Source: Melieria omissa (taxonomy: Eukaryota; Arthropoda; Insecta; Diptera; Ulidiidae). Taken from it: a DNA stretch of 64,000 bases. Shown here in pieces: positions 50,201-59,885 of this stretch. Each line of letters starts with the position of its first letter. The stretch's first letter is position 1. The notes beneath the pieces were generated by a model that worked only from the letters and a program-made list of their open reading frames with translations, searched no databases and was not told the origin of the DNA. Location: the NCBI GenBank assembly GCA_963971225.1, contig OZ020267.1:37476989-37540988 (forward strand), written 5' to 3'. The position numbers were made by a program, and so were the translations under genes.

Positions 50201-53200
50201 CATCTTTCAGCAACTCTACACCACCATGACCAACTGGGAGCGCATTGTGGCCAATACGGCGGATTTTCAGAAAATCAAAAACTTTCGCAAGATTCGTAAG
50301 GCTAAACGTGAGGCAAAGCGACATCAGTCATTCGAAGGAGTCAGTTCGACAGGTGACTTTAGTGATGCATCGAGTGTGGATTTTTCGCCAGAACTTTCGG
50401 CAAAACATCAGTCGTTGAAGTTGAAGAAGCGGCGTGCCAATACATTTGCCAAATCGATCTCGCTGGGCTCCATGTCGAATCACAGTTCGTCAAGCGCTGA
50501 CGGGGATGACTGTGATGCCGACGAGGGCATTGAGGCAGTGGGGGCGCGCTCAAGCTCGTCGCGGCCCTTGAGCGCACCGCCGTTCGTTGTCAACGTGACG
50601 GGTTTGCAATTCAATCTTAAACTTTTATTTGAGTGCTAGATGGCAGTCGACGCTTTTTATGGCCTCGTTAGGGCATTGAGTTGCTTGAGCTAACAACCCA
50701 AATTCATTGATTTATAAGCGTTAAATTAATACTAAGCCCACACTCATACATGGTATACACTTTTTGAATTGTTAATTGAATTGATGAAAATTCGTTATTC
50801 AAGGAAGAAGTAGTTGTGCTCTCAAAAGTGCTAACATCTTTGCAACGTATCATAACACACTGTAGTGCTTACTTTTAATTCTCATAGGGACAGCACCGCT
50901 TGTGACAAAAACTAATAAAGAAAGTTATAGAAAGGCATTATTGATCATCACTCTGCGTGTACACTTACAAAATGGTTAGAAACCCATTTCAGATCCGAGC
51001 CTCACTGTCCATTATCATGTTTGTTTTAAATCGTTCGCCATAAGTGTTTGCAGCACAATATCGATTTTGAGCCCAAGTCAGCAGCAGTCATAAAACACAC
51101 CCAGTAAGTGGCAGTAATGCTCCATGCATACAAAATACTGCCACTGAAATTGTGATCAACGCTGCGTGTATTTCGAAACAAAGTGACATATTTGCTCGAT
51201 TGAAATGTTCGTTAAAAAATTGGGCAGCAGTCCAACTTGAAGTCAACAAAATGTTCAATAAGTTGTCAAAACTTATAAAACGTAAATACAAACTGTAATA
51301 TTCTTACCATTAGTTCCATTGTAATGAAACTGAGCAGCAGTATTCAATTAGTGTCGTAGCTTGGCTGATTATTACGGCTAGAAAAATTTGTTTCAGTGTT
51401 GTTCTCGAATATGCGATTTTGCTAACACAATATTCGATGTCTTTTTCAGATCTTGATGCTGACAGCCAGAATGAAGCAGCCCCTGCAGTGTCCGGTATGG
51501 ATTCGGAATCGGATTCGGACAAGGAACCAGAGACAGTGCAAAAATGTTTGACAGAGACACCATATGTGCCACTCACCGAGGAAGAATTCGGTGCTGTAAG
51601 TGCACATGAAAGCTGGAAGCGGGGCTGCCAGAGAAATGTATTGGATGTGTTTGTTTTTTCCTACAGATCGGCGAGCAGGTTGAAGAGCTTGCCGAAGAGA
51701 ACAAGAGTTTGATTTGGTGTTTGGTAAAGCAAGTGCGTCCGGGCATGGACCTGAGCAAAGTGGTGTTGCCGACATTCATTTTGGAGCCACGTTCGTTTCT
51801 GGACAAGCTGTCCGATTCATATTACCATGCAGATATTTTGGCCAGGTGTGTTTGTATTCCAAGTGTAGTTGTCGCTAAAAGAAAAAAATGCATTGAAAAA
51901 AGATAGTTTGCATTTGGCACAAGTAACGATTTTCACATACAAATATTAAGTCAAGTTACTCATAACAACCTCTAAGAAAGTTCTTGCTGCATACATTAAA
52001 ACGCCATATTTTTCCCAACTTCCTTCCATTAGTTTATGTGTAGGAATCTGTTAAAAATATTTCCTAAATTACCATTTCTGTGTACGTATAACAAACTAAT
52101 AATGTCTGTTTCAATCAATTCGCTACTTAATCGTTTACTCATCGCCAAAGAGCCGTCCAAGAAGATGATCCGTTCACACGCATGAAAACCGTAGTGCAGT
52201 GGTACCTGTCTGGTTTCTATAAGAAACCGAAAGGTTTAAAAAAGCCCTACAATCCCATATTGGGCGAGACTTTCCGTTGCTATTGGGAGCACCCGAACGG
52301 CAGTCGTACTTTCTACATTGCCGAACAGGTATCGCATCATCCGCCGATATCGGCATTCTACGTCACGAACCGGCAGGATGGTTTCTGCATCAGTTGCTCC
52401 ATCTTGGCTAAATCGAAGTTCTATGGCAACAGCACCTCCGCCGTGCTGGAGGGCGTGGCCACACTCACACTGTTGCCACGCGGCGAGACTTACACGCTGA
52501 ACACGCCCTATGCTCACTGCAAGGGCATCTTGGTCGGCACACTGTCCATGGAATTGGGCGGCAAGGTAAACATTGATTGCGAGAACACCGGTTACAAGAC
52601 GGAACTGGAATTCAAGCTGAGACCATTCCTGGGCGGATCAGACAACACAAACCTGATAGTGGGCAAGATAAAGCTGGGCAAAGAGACAATGGCCACCATA
52701 CACGGCCACTGGGACACAGAGATGCTCATCAAAGACAAGACGGGTGAGGAGACTGTACTGTTTTCGGCAACACCGGAGACAAAGCAGAAGCGACTGGTGC
52801 GTTACGTTGTGCCAGTGGATGCACAATTGCACAATGAATCGGAACGGCTTTGGCAGTTGGTTTCGGAAGCAATTCGGAATGAAGATCAGGTAGCGGCCAC
52901 CGAACAGAAAACAGTGCTGGAGGAGGCGCAACGCAACGCTGCTAAGGAGCGCAAGGCCTCGCTTATTGAGTGGTTGCCGGTGCATTTCACCTATGATTTG
53001 CTTACAAGTCAGGTAAGATTACAGAGAGTATCCTGTGGTGAGTTAATTACACTGCACAACAAAATGAATTTTTTTTTTAAACAACAAGGTTCTGACAACG
53101 GATTCTGGTAGAAGGAGCCAAAAAAATATACGTGTATCGGCGTTTTGAAAGTTTAAATCTGAATTTTTTTAGGGGGGGTCAAAGTTTTCCCCCTTTTGCA

Positions 53201-54456
53201 CATTCTTATGGTGAATCGGCATACGAAAACCATGTAACCTTACATTTTAGGTATATGATGTGTTCAGCAATTTGATGTAAAATACTACGAAGAATATTTT
53301 TGTGGAGCATTTTAACCCTGTAGCTCCTATTTTTATGGGTCAATTTGACCCGTTTTTTCTAAAATGCCAAAAATGTCCTGTAAAATAGGACTTTTTAAGG
53401 AAAAAATGTACCACGAAAATATTCGCCATAAAATTCTACTATAGGTCTCTGAATACATCAAAGCTCAGAAATTAACTTAAACGCCAGAATTAAGCCAAAA
53501 CTGAAAATGTGTTTAAGTGTTTATTTCGTACTTATTCAAAATTTCATTTCTGAGGGTCAGTCTGTATGGGAAAAATGTTAAAAGCAAATATATCTTTTAG
53601 GTCGTAGTGCACTTCCTAAAGTAATGACGCCCCCTAAAAAAAATTCAGATGTAAACTTTCAAAACGCCGATACACGTATATTTTGTTTTTGATCCCCTCT
53701 ACCAGAACCCGTTGTCGGAACCTTTTGTTTTTTTGTTTTTTTGTGTTGTGCAGTGTTATTTATGTTTCTGACAAAATTTGAATTATAATAATATGCGCCG
53801 ATTCGAAAATAAGGTTTGTTTGTTTGTTTTCGCAGTGGGTTTACAAGTATGCCGATCTGCGTCCTTGGGATCCGCGTAACGATCTGAAGCAATACGAGTG
53901 CGAATACAAGGTGCTGACGAAGACGCAGCACCAAGCGCCGATCGTGCGTACCGCCAGCGGCCTCCCAGTCGATCCCATCACTCTTATGCAATCATCCGCC
54001 GTAATTAAGGTCAATCGCAAGCGAACAATTTCGATTGCTCTCGACCCTGAAAAGTCCGATTCAAGCTTATCGCGCGATGAACTCCCCGGCAAGTCAGTCT
54101 CGAACAAATCCCTACGCAGGTTTGTAGCCCCATTCTAATAGTAAGTAGTCCTTTGAGTAACCATTATGCTCCTCAATAGGTTGGCTGCGGCAATCGAGCA
54201 GATCAACGAAGCGCTGGACGCCCACACACGGCAGCTGGCGCTGATACACGCCAAGCTCGAGCGTATGCAGTACAGTCCACCAGCCATTGGACTGGCAACA
54301 ACCTCAGCCACCACATCCACGTCGAGCATTAATATAATCGGCGATATATTGCCCAGCAGCTTGCCGCAGGACGCTGTCGTCAAGACAATGGTTTACGCTT
54401 TTCTGGGACTGTTCATTTTGTTCTTGGTGAAGAGCATTTTTGTTGGCATCAAGTAG
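41251..54456 (+). CDS. OSBPL8: Oxysterol-binding protein-related protein, ORP5/ORP8 type
   Basis: Ten exons: 41251-41325, 43703-43849, 49137-49368, 49669-49902, 50089-50601, 51450-51595, 51667-51845, 52151-53012, 53836-54119 and 54180-54456. Phases agree throughout and the sum is 982 residues. A basic segment ([18 protein letters not shown]) precedes a PH domain (about 75-190; [18 protein letters not shown]). A long Ser-rich linker follows, then the lipid-transfer domain from about 452 with the signature [13 protein letters not shown] (567-579). A hydrophobic C-terminal anchor closes it ([20 protein letters not shown]). This is the full ORP5/8 plan. Family members are ER-anchored, bind plasma-membrane phosphoinositides through the PH region, and exchange phosphatidylserine for PI4P. 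The start [14 protein letters not shown] has a good AAC-ATG context. The donor at 50601 (GTTTGC) is the weakest joint. Confidence 0.93.
41326..43702. other. Intron 1 of the short ORP8-like isoform
   Basis: Apart from the mariner at 41997-43269, no element or exon is recognised in this intron. Confidence 0.5.
41997..43269 (-). mobile_element. Near full-length mariner (irritans-like), frameshifted
   Basis: TA flanks (41995-41996 and 43270-43271) surround inverted ends that share TGCCTTTTATATTTTTTCAA. At 1273 bp it has a typical full mariner length. The minus-strand transposase begins at 43094 ([20 protein letters not shown]...) and includes [13 protein letters not shown] and [17 protein letters not shown]. 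Its frame changes near 42680 and 42490, and a poly-A/T expansion interrupts the C-terminal part. SSDLAP replaces the usual SPDLAP. Confidence 0.9.
43850..44340. other. Intron sequence before the nested mariners
   Basis: The coding frame of the upstream exon runs on for 46 codons past the donor without homology. Nothing else was recognised. Confidence 0.4.
44341..46866 (-). mobile_element. rosa-like (DD41D-type) mariner-family element, split by another mariner
   Basis: The ends AGAGGTGAACCAGAAAA and (inverted) AGGGGTGAACTAGAAAC lie at TA flanks (44339-44340 and 46867-46868). The minus-strand transposase N-terminus is at 46180-46740 (helix-turn-helix, then FPKRFMDWQ). The C-terminus is at 44490-44915, with [20 protein letters not shown]. 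The nested mariner separates them. Without it the element is 1267 bp. The expected catalytic aspartate is H in [11 protein letters not shown], so the copy is inactive. The rosa label rests on the motif pattern. Confidence 0.82.
44920..46176 (+). mobile_element. cecropia-like mariner nested in the rosa-like element
   Basis: A 1257-bp element has inverted ends AGTTCGTG(C/T)CC and a TA duplication (44918-44919 and 46177-46178). Transposase frames are 45121-45681 (helix-turn-helix, [12 protein letters not shown] with the first catalytic D) and 45745-45945 ([13 protein letters not shown] with the second [14 protein letters not shown] with the third). Stops at 45679 and 45943 and a divergent C-terminus make it a pseudogene. 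Confidence 0.9.
46947..47173 (-). mobile_element. 5'-truncated non-LTR insertion with 13-bp target duplication
   Basis: A 227-bp insert is flanked by perfect ATGTTTGAAGAGG duplications (46934-46946 and 47174-47186). It begins on the plus strand with GGTTTTTTTTATTTATAG, so the minus-strand copy ends in an A-rich tail. This is the hallmark of target-primed reverse transcription. Only 3' UTR-like sequence is present. Confidence 0.85.
47187..48241. other. Intron sequence with short ATTTTGT repeats
   Basis: Loose repeats of GCATTTTGT/TATTTTGTCTTCT lie at about 47398-47490. No other feature. Confidence 0.4.
48242..48425. repeat. 92-bp tandem duplication
   Basis: Units 48242-48333 and 48334-48425 are almost identical, differing at TTATTATAACC against TTATTGTAACC. 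Each starts ACAGTGTTTGCCGAAAGCGT and ends GGATCCGTGGTGACT. Confidence 0.9.
48471..49037 (-). mobile_element. Deleted mariner-like element next to the PH-domain exon
   Basis: Inverted ends share GTGATCCA and GAGGT/TACTTTTTT. TA flanks are at 48469-48470 and 49038-49039. The minus strand reads [20 protein letters not shown] and then, across a deletion, [18 protein letters not shown]. Both aspartate-bearing middle blocks are missing. It ends only about 100 bp upstream of the exon acceptor at 49136. Confidence 0.82.
49393..49607. repeat. Two perfect 15-bp inverted repeats in one short intron
   Basis: AGCCTAAAAGTATGC (49393-49407) pairs with 49442-49456 across a 34-nt loop. GAGTTCACTCTTCAT (49495-49509) pairs with 49593-49607 across 83 nt. 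Both lie in the 300-bp intron between the two PH-domain exons. Confidence 0.8.
50602..51449. other. Intron after the Ser-rich linker exon
   Basis: The exon frame reads on for 12 codons to a TAG at 50637-50639, so intron retention would truncate the protein. No other element was recognised. Confidence 0.5.
53050..53755. mobile_element. MITE with ~125-bp inverted ends filling an ORP8-like intron
   Basis: CACTGCACAACA at the left is mirrored by TGTTGTGCAGTG at the right. The arms stay similar for about 125 bp (TATACGTGTATCGGCGTTTT, TTCTGGTAGA, TTTTTTTAGGGGG). The left flank is TA; the right flank is TT, so the target duplication is not clean. The CACTGC end recalls Tc1-type ends; the superfamily is unresolved. 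Non-coding inside. Confidence 0.78.
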
Positions 54457-55660
54457 AATCGGCACACCGGAGCTAATGAGCACCTGACCGCTGAATTTGA
54501 TTTATTTCCTTGCACACGACACATGCTTGTCGTTCATCGCATGCCACATGTGCCACTCGGATCGGAGACAGGTCGCTGGGTCAGCAGTGGGAGAGCAAAC
54601 AATTTCAAATATTTACACACTCCGAAAAAGGCGGTTTCGTAGCATTTCTTACGTAATCACGTTTAAAACTCGTATTTCAGTGTATCAGTATCCCTCGCCT
54701 CCGATATCACATTCGTGCATGTGCAATGTAATTGCGTTTTCTTCTTAGTTGTATTCGTGTGTGCTTAGTTTGTAAGAGCCTTAGGAAGCGTTATGTTCGT
54801 TCGCTTCACTGCGTTTATGTTTACTTGTATGAATAAGTTGGGCAATAAGTTGATGGCAAACATTTAGTTAAGACAGCAATAAAATAAACTACAAGAAATG
54901 GAGGTAAATTGAAACGAAAATAATTCCCAGTTGATAATGACAATTGCTGAAGCTACGTAAGATAAGTTGATTTTTAATTACTGTACACACACACACGTTT
55001 TAAACCATCGTACTCGGTACTTGCATTGATAAGTTGTGCTACGCCGAATACGAATAATTTTAATCTGTTTTATTAGCTGTGACTTGATTGCAAACAGCGC
55101 GGTGAATAACTCATTTGAAATACCAGAAATCACATAAATGAATGTATGCTGTTTGCATATCGTAAGCATAAAGTGATTTGACTTCAACGAAAACCACACA
55201 CAAAAAAACTTTTCTGTTGCTTCAATTACTTTGGTTTACGGTCGTAAAACGATTATGCTGCATGTAGTGAAAGTAATTACTGCACCTTTCCAGTCGTTAG
55301 AACTACCACACGTCACTACTGCAACTTACGCTACCTACTACAATTGTAACTTAATGAATTTTGTAATCAAGTCAAACATAAATTCACTACCAAACCAATA
55401 TAAGAGATGGCGACACGCAGCAGTATGCGTGTTCGTTCCAAATCGTTCTACAATTATGACAACACAGACATGTAATAAACTACCGAATCAATCATACAAA
55501 CGCTGTTAACATTTAATTCTAATAAAATTAAATCTGTATTCTATGGATGGTCGTCGGACCTGTTGTTTGACTTGGAAGGGGGCGCGCTGAGCGAGCAAGC
55601 GTGCTAATGGGTTTGTGACACGCTTTGTGAGGATCCCTTCGTTGCGGTTAACTTTAACCC
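54457..55660. other. ORP8-like 3' UTR and intergenic sequence
   Basis: This follows the ORP8-like stop. Overlapping AATAAAATAAA signals lie near 54878-54888, about 420 bp downstream of the stop, and are the likely polyadenylation site. Nothing coding was recognised beyond them. Confidence 0.5.
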
Positions 55661-56115
55661 TTAACCCTTTACATGGCAATGGCGAATTTTTTCATCAAAA
55701 GTTTTTGGATATAAACCTAAAAAAAAAACACGTATTTTTTATTTTTTAATATACTTTAATTTTGTAAGACTTTTTGTGAAAAACATTTGGCATGAAAACT
55801 TGTTTTTGTATTTTAATATGTTTAATTTAAATGAATATTCTTAAAGCAATTAATACGTTTGTTGTAGCATAGTCCTACTCCGCATTTTTTGCAAAGTGTT
55901 TGTCTGTTTTTTATTAATAAGTTTTAGTCACTTTTGTTTCACAAAAATAAAGCAAAATTTAGCTACTTTTCCTACTATTAATGCCAGTATTTCCAAATAG
56001 GAACGTTGCATAATTGTAAAATAGCAAAAAAGAGTCGTTTTGATAATTACTTCCGAAATTACGGGCAATTTTACGGTTGGTTGCACATATGCAACTGTAC
56101 CGTGTAAAGGGTTAA
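55661..56115. mobile_element. piggyBac-type MITE, 455 bp
   Basis: TTAACCCTTTACATGG at the left is mirrored by CCGTGTAAAGGGTTAA at the right, with one mismatch in 16. TTAA lies at both ends (55661-55664 and 56112-56115). The ends resemble those at 37993 and 60764. Confidence 0.82.
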
Positions 56116-57358
56116 GACAATGGAATACTTCACAAAAAGAGTTTGAGGTTAGGGCTCAACTTGAGTGTATTCCGACTGGGAATTGTAGAGAACAAGTAAA
56201 TTTTATGAACGTGATCCAAAATTGGTAAAATCTTAGAATAATGTGAAGGAGCGAAGGGAACTTTAGACCTCATCATTTTTCATTTTACTTTATTAATTAT
56301 AATGCAGAAGCAGACAATAACACATTCATAAAATATCAATAATTTCGATTATCAAGGCTTAGTTACTGAAGGAAAAGTTTTATTTGAAAGAAAAATGCTA
56401 GAGTCGTCCTAAAGTTATATTGGCCATAAGCTTTCATAGGCAAAGCTTTCTTTTTCACTACAGAATTCTCTATAAAAAAATTTTCTTCTTAAATTGTCTG
56501 ACCAAAGTTTGTGTTATATAAGACAGACCTCGCAGCCAGACACATAGCAGCGCCTTTTACTTGTTGGCCTTGTGCGAGTGCACTGCTATGCTTATGGCTG
56601 TTTACGCTGCAGTGAAAAGTTCGAATCGGTTTTGACAGTAATTCTGCATTAGGGTGATTTTATTTATTGCAATTATAAGTTGGTTAAGTACATTTCTCAA
56701 TTGCGCACAATAATTCAAATTCAAAGAAACAAAAAAGGACAAATACTCGTATGTTTAAAAGTGAGTGTTTTTTAAATATTTATTGGTTGCTACAAAACCA
56801 AAACTTTATAAATTAATTTGAATGTGGAAAATCAAAGCAAAGCTAGAGTTACTGCTACGGCGTTACAAATTGAAACACTGCTGGGACTTTTCTGCTTACA
56901 AATATCGTTTTATTCTATTTGAAATTTTAATAAACGTTTGTTCTACGCACATTATAATTGATATCATACTGCAGTAGTACAATTATGCATGCTAAATATT
57001 TCTGCTGTTATTCATTTTATCCATCTCGTCATCGTCACCGCCAACGTGATGTGCTCGTTGGCCTTCGCTCGTGTGTCCGCCCGGATACTAAGCGACTGTG
57101 GCGGAACAAAGGAAAACACCCTGTATATATAACCTTAATTTACATGGACAATATATGCTGCACAGATGGGCATCTAAAACTCAATACGTCTAGCAGAAGT
57201 GGCTGGTTATAGTGTCAATTCAATATAGATTCAATCAATGTCTTGTCGGTGCTGTGGCGCTGCGCTCTCCTCTCTCTCTTTCGGCTGTAGGGCTGTTCGG
57301 GCTCGGGTCTATCGGGTTGCTAAGCGGTTGTGGTTAGTTGTGGCGCTACATTGGGCGC
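56116..57358. other. Intergenic and 3' UTR of the zinc-finger gene
   Basis: No coding segment was recognised. The zinc-finger transcript on the minus strand should end here; several TTTATT/TTTATA stretches are possible polyadenylation signals, but none stands out. Confidence 0.4.
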
Positions 57359-58973
57359 TTATGTGGCCTGCTCGACGTTGTGGAGTCGCATGTGGTTGAG
57401 CAGAGTACTCTTCTGGCGGAACTGCTTGGCGCAATAGGAACAGCTATAGGGCTTCTCGCCGGTGTGTATCTTCATGTGGTTGTTGAGCGTGGCCACCTGC
57501 CGAAACTCCGACTCGCATACCTTGCACTTGTACGGCTTCTCGCCGGTGTGGACCTTGATGTGATTGGCCAGGGTGCTCTGCTGCGAGAAGGCCTTGCGAC
57601 AGATGGTGCATGGGAAGGGACGGTCCAGGCTCTCGAGCTTTAGACTGTCTGCGTCGCTGTTTGTGTACTCCGCCTTGGAGACTATAGTGCTGACGGTGGT
57701 GTTGCTGTCCAAGAAGTGCAACAATGGGTGTTCGGCCTGTAGCTGGTGGTGAACCATGTTGGCGGTGACCTGAACGGGCTGGCCGTGCATATTGTTGATA
57801 CCGGTGTGCGGGGCTGCCATCGATGTTGGCTCCGGGTTGGCAGCTGTGTTACGTGTAAATTTAAATAAAAGCTTTGTTAGGGGGAAATTTAGTTAACATT
57901 TCTCAGGTTGACGGCGAACACACAGATGGCTCACCTGTGGCGTGCGTCTTCATGTGGTTGGTCAGGGTGCTCTGTTGCCGGAATTCCATGGAGCAGTAGG
58001 AACAGGCGTACGGCTTGTCGCCAGTGTGGATCTTCTTGTGGTTGGCCAGCGTGGCCAGCTGGGTGAAGGACTTGTCGCAAGTCTCGCACTTGTACGGTTT
58101 AGGGTCGACGTGTGTCCGTTCGTGGTTCTGCAGCGTGGTAAGCTGCGGGAAGCGCCGCTTGCACACGCTGCACTGGTACGGCTTGACCAGCTCCTCGGCC
58201 TGCGGGGAACTGTAACTGCCCGAGTAGAGGCTCTTCGAGATGGGTGTGCGGTTCTGGTACGCCTCCATTTTTGGGTGGCGTATGTTCTGCTTTACGTCCG
58301 GCTGATAGTTGAGCAGTGAAGTCGGCGTACTGGACTCTGTAAGGGAGAGAAGTGCGAGAGCGCTTTAGTGGAGCTGGGCGAGAGCGGGCGTGGGCGCGGG
58401 CGGGCCACCTTTGTGGGTCTTGATGTGATTGATTAGGGTGCTTTGCTGGCGGAAATCTTTAGCGCAAATATTGCACGTGAACGGCTTCTCACCGGTGTGG
58501 ATCTTCACGTGGTTGGTGAGCGTGGAGATCTGGCGGAAGGCGCGGTCGCAGTGCTTGCACTTGTACGGCCGCTCATCGGTGTGGATCTTCATGTGGTTAC
58601 GCAAGGTGGTCAGCTGCCGGAACCTGTTTTTGCAGACGTGGCACTCTTTCTTCTTGCGCGGATCATCGATCTTCGGCGGCTCTTCAGTCTGCACCTCGAC
58701 CTTGGCGGGCGACACGGGCGTCGGGTTGGGAGTGTTCGTGGTGGAGATATCAAGTAAGTGGACGAGGGGATGCTGCGGATGCAGCATCGCCTGGTGCGTC
58801 GGGTGCTGTATGGCCTGCACGGCGGTCAGCTGGTGCAGCGTGAACGGCGTGCCGGCCGTCGAGATGGTCGTCTGCTGCTGGCCAGTGGTCGAGGTGCCGC
58901 CGTGCGTCGAGATCTGCGGGGGCGGGTAGTGCTGGTAGTTAGCCATTGCGGCGGTGGCGTGGTTGAGGTGCAT
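57359..58973 (-). CDS. Nine-finger C2H2 zinc-finger protein
   Basis: Exons on the minus strand are 58973-58409, 58336-57935 and 57843-57359, joined by phase-1 introns of 72 and 91 bp, giving 483 residues. Each exon ends in three C2H2 fingers: residues 111-187, 244-320 and 401-477. Linkers are TGEKP-like. All nine helices follow the pattern Q-x-(S/T/A)-T-L-x-N-H. The Gln/His/Pro-rich spacers contain a repeated HPL(V/L)H(L/F)LD motif at 68-75 and 361-368. It is probably a nuclear DNA-binding regulator. The finger style resembles Drosophila Aef1 and CG4360-like proteins (from memory, unverified). If intron 1 is retained, a stop follows after 14 codons (58365). The ATG at 58973 gives MHLNHATAA; an ATG 7 nt upstream is out of frame. 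Confidence 0.92.
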
Positions 58974-59885
58974 CTTTCATGAGGTATGCGTCAAAATCGA
59001 TAGTTGAGTTGCTTATTGTCTGCGTTCGAGGTGAAATTTCGCACAAAGTCGCCTAGAAAGCAAATTGGGAGCGCATCAGTTGCGCCAATGGCGAGCCCAG
59101 AAAAAATTTTCTCACCGCCGAATTGTTATTTGAGGCCGTCTGCGAGCGGGCAAATGTGCCACCGCAAACCAAACTCCACGTATTCACACTAAAAACACTA
59201 AAATTCTACACAAAACACACTTTACATTATTCCAGTGCGCGTTTAAACTACTTAGCGAGCGAGTAGGAGCACTTTTTCGGGGAAATTTCACGATCTTACA
59301 AAAATCGACGCTCAAGGATGAAAATTTTCAGGAAAAGAAAACAAACCAGCTGGGCTGGTCAGTGTCAAGCTATCAAAACAAAAATGACAGTTGGCAGGGT
59401 TGTACTCGGCGCACAGGTAGCGTGGTTTTTGGTGAGAAACTGGGCGCCATTGTGCTGCCAGATGACATCTAAGAACGGATAATCAGTAAAATATGAGAAT
59501 TTCAATATGTAGAAGCGAAAGCGGGCCATATATAAAGACAAACATATAGGAAACTTATAACAGAATACTGTGAAATACAGTAAAGGCTTTATTATGAAGT
59601 TAAATGCAATTATAAGCTAATGGATTGAGTGGAACACGTGGGGTGTGGCAGCAATTCGCTGGCGTGGTGAATGAATTGACGACGCGGAGCATGACCACAC
59701 TGTTTTCTTTTGGTGACATTCAGGCGCTGGCGTGTTTTTTTTCGGATTTCTCATTATCGCCACAGGCTCTAAAAATTTTTCGACGTGGGGTAGAGAACTT
59801 TACGGAGACGGCGCCGTTAGCGAGAAGGTGTTTTCATATTTATAAGCGGGGATTTCGGCCGTTGTGTACGGCAGTAACGGTGAAT
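58974..59885. promoter_or_regulatory. Shared divergent promoter region of the zinc-finger gene and Sirt2
   Basis: About 0.9 kb separate the two start codons, which point away from each other. No transposon is recognised in it. The Sirt2 frame is open back to an ATG at 59625. No TATA box was assigned. Confidence 0.5.

Noticed and set aside
53309..53360. A further TTAACCC MITE start inside the 53050-53755 element
   Set aside because: A TTAACCCTGTAGCTCC-like end is present, but no inverted GGGTTAA partner follows.
58429..58982. Long plus-strand frames antisense to the zinc-finger exons
   Set aside because: Produced by the codon pattern of the repeated fingers on the minus strand; they have no domain of their own.
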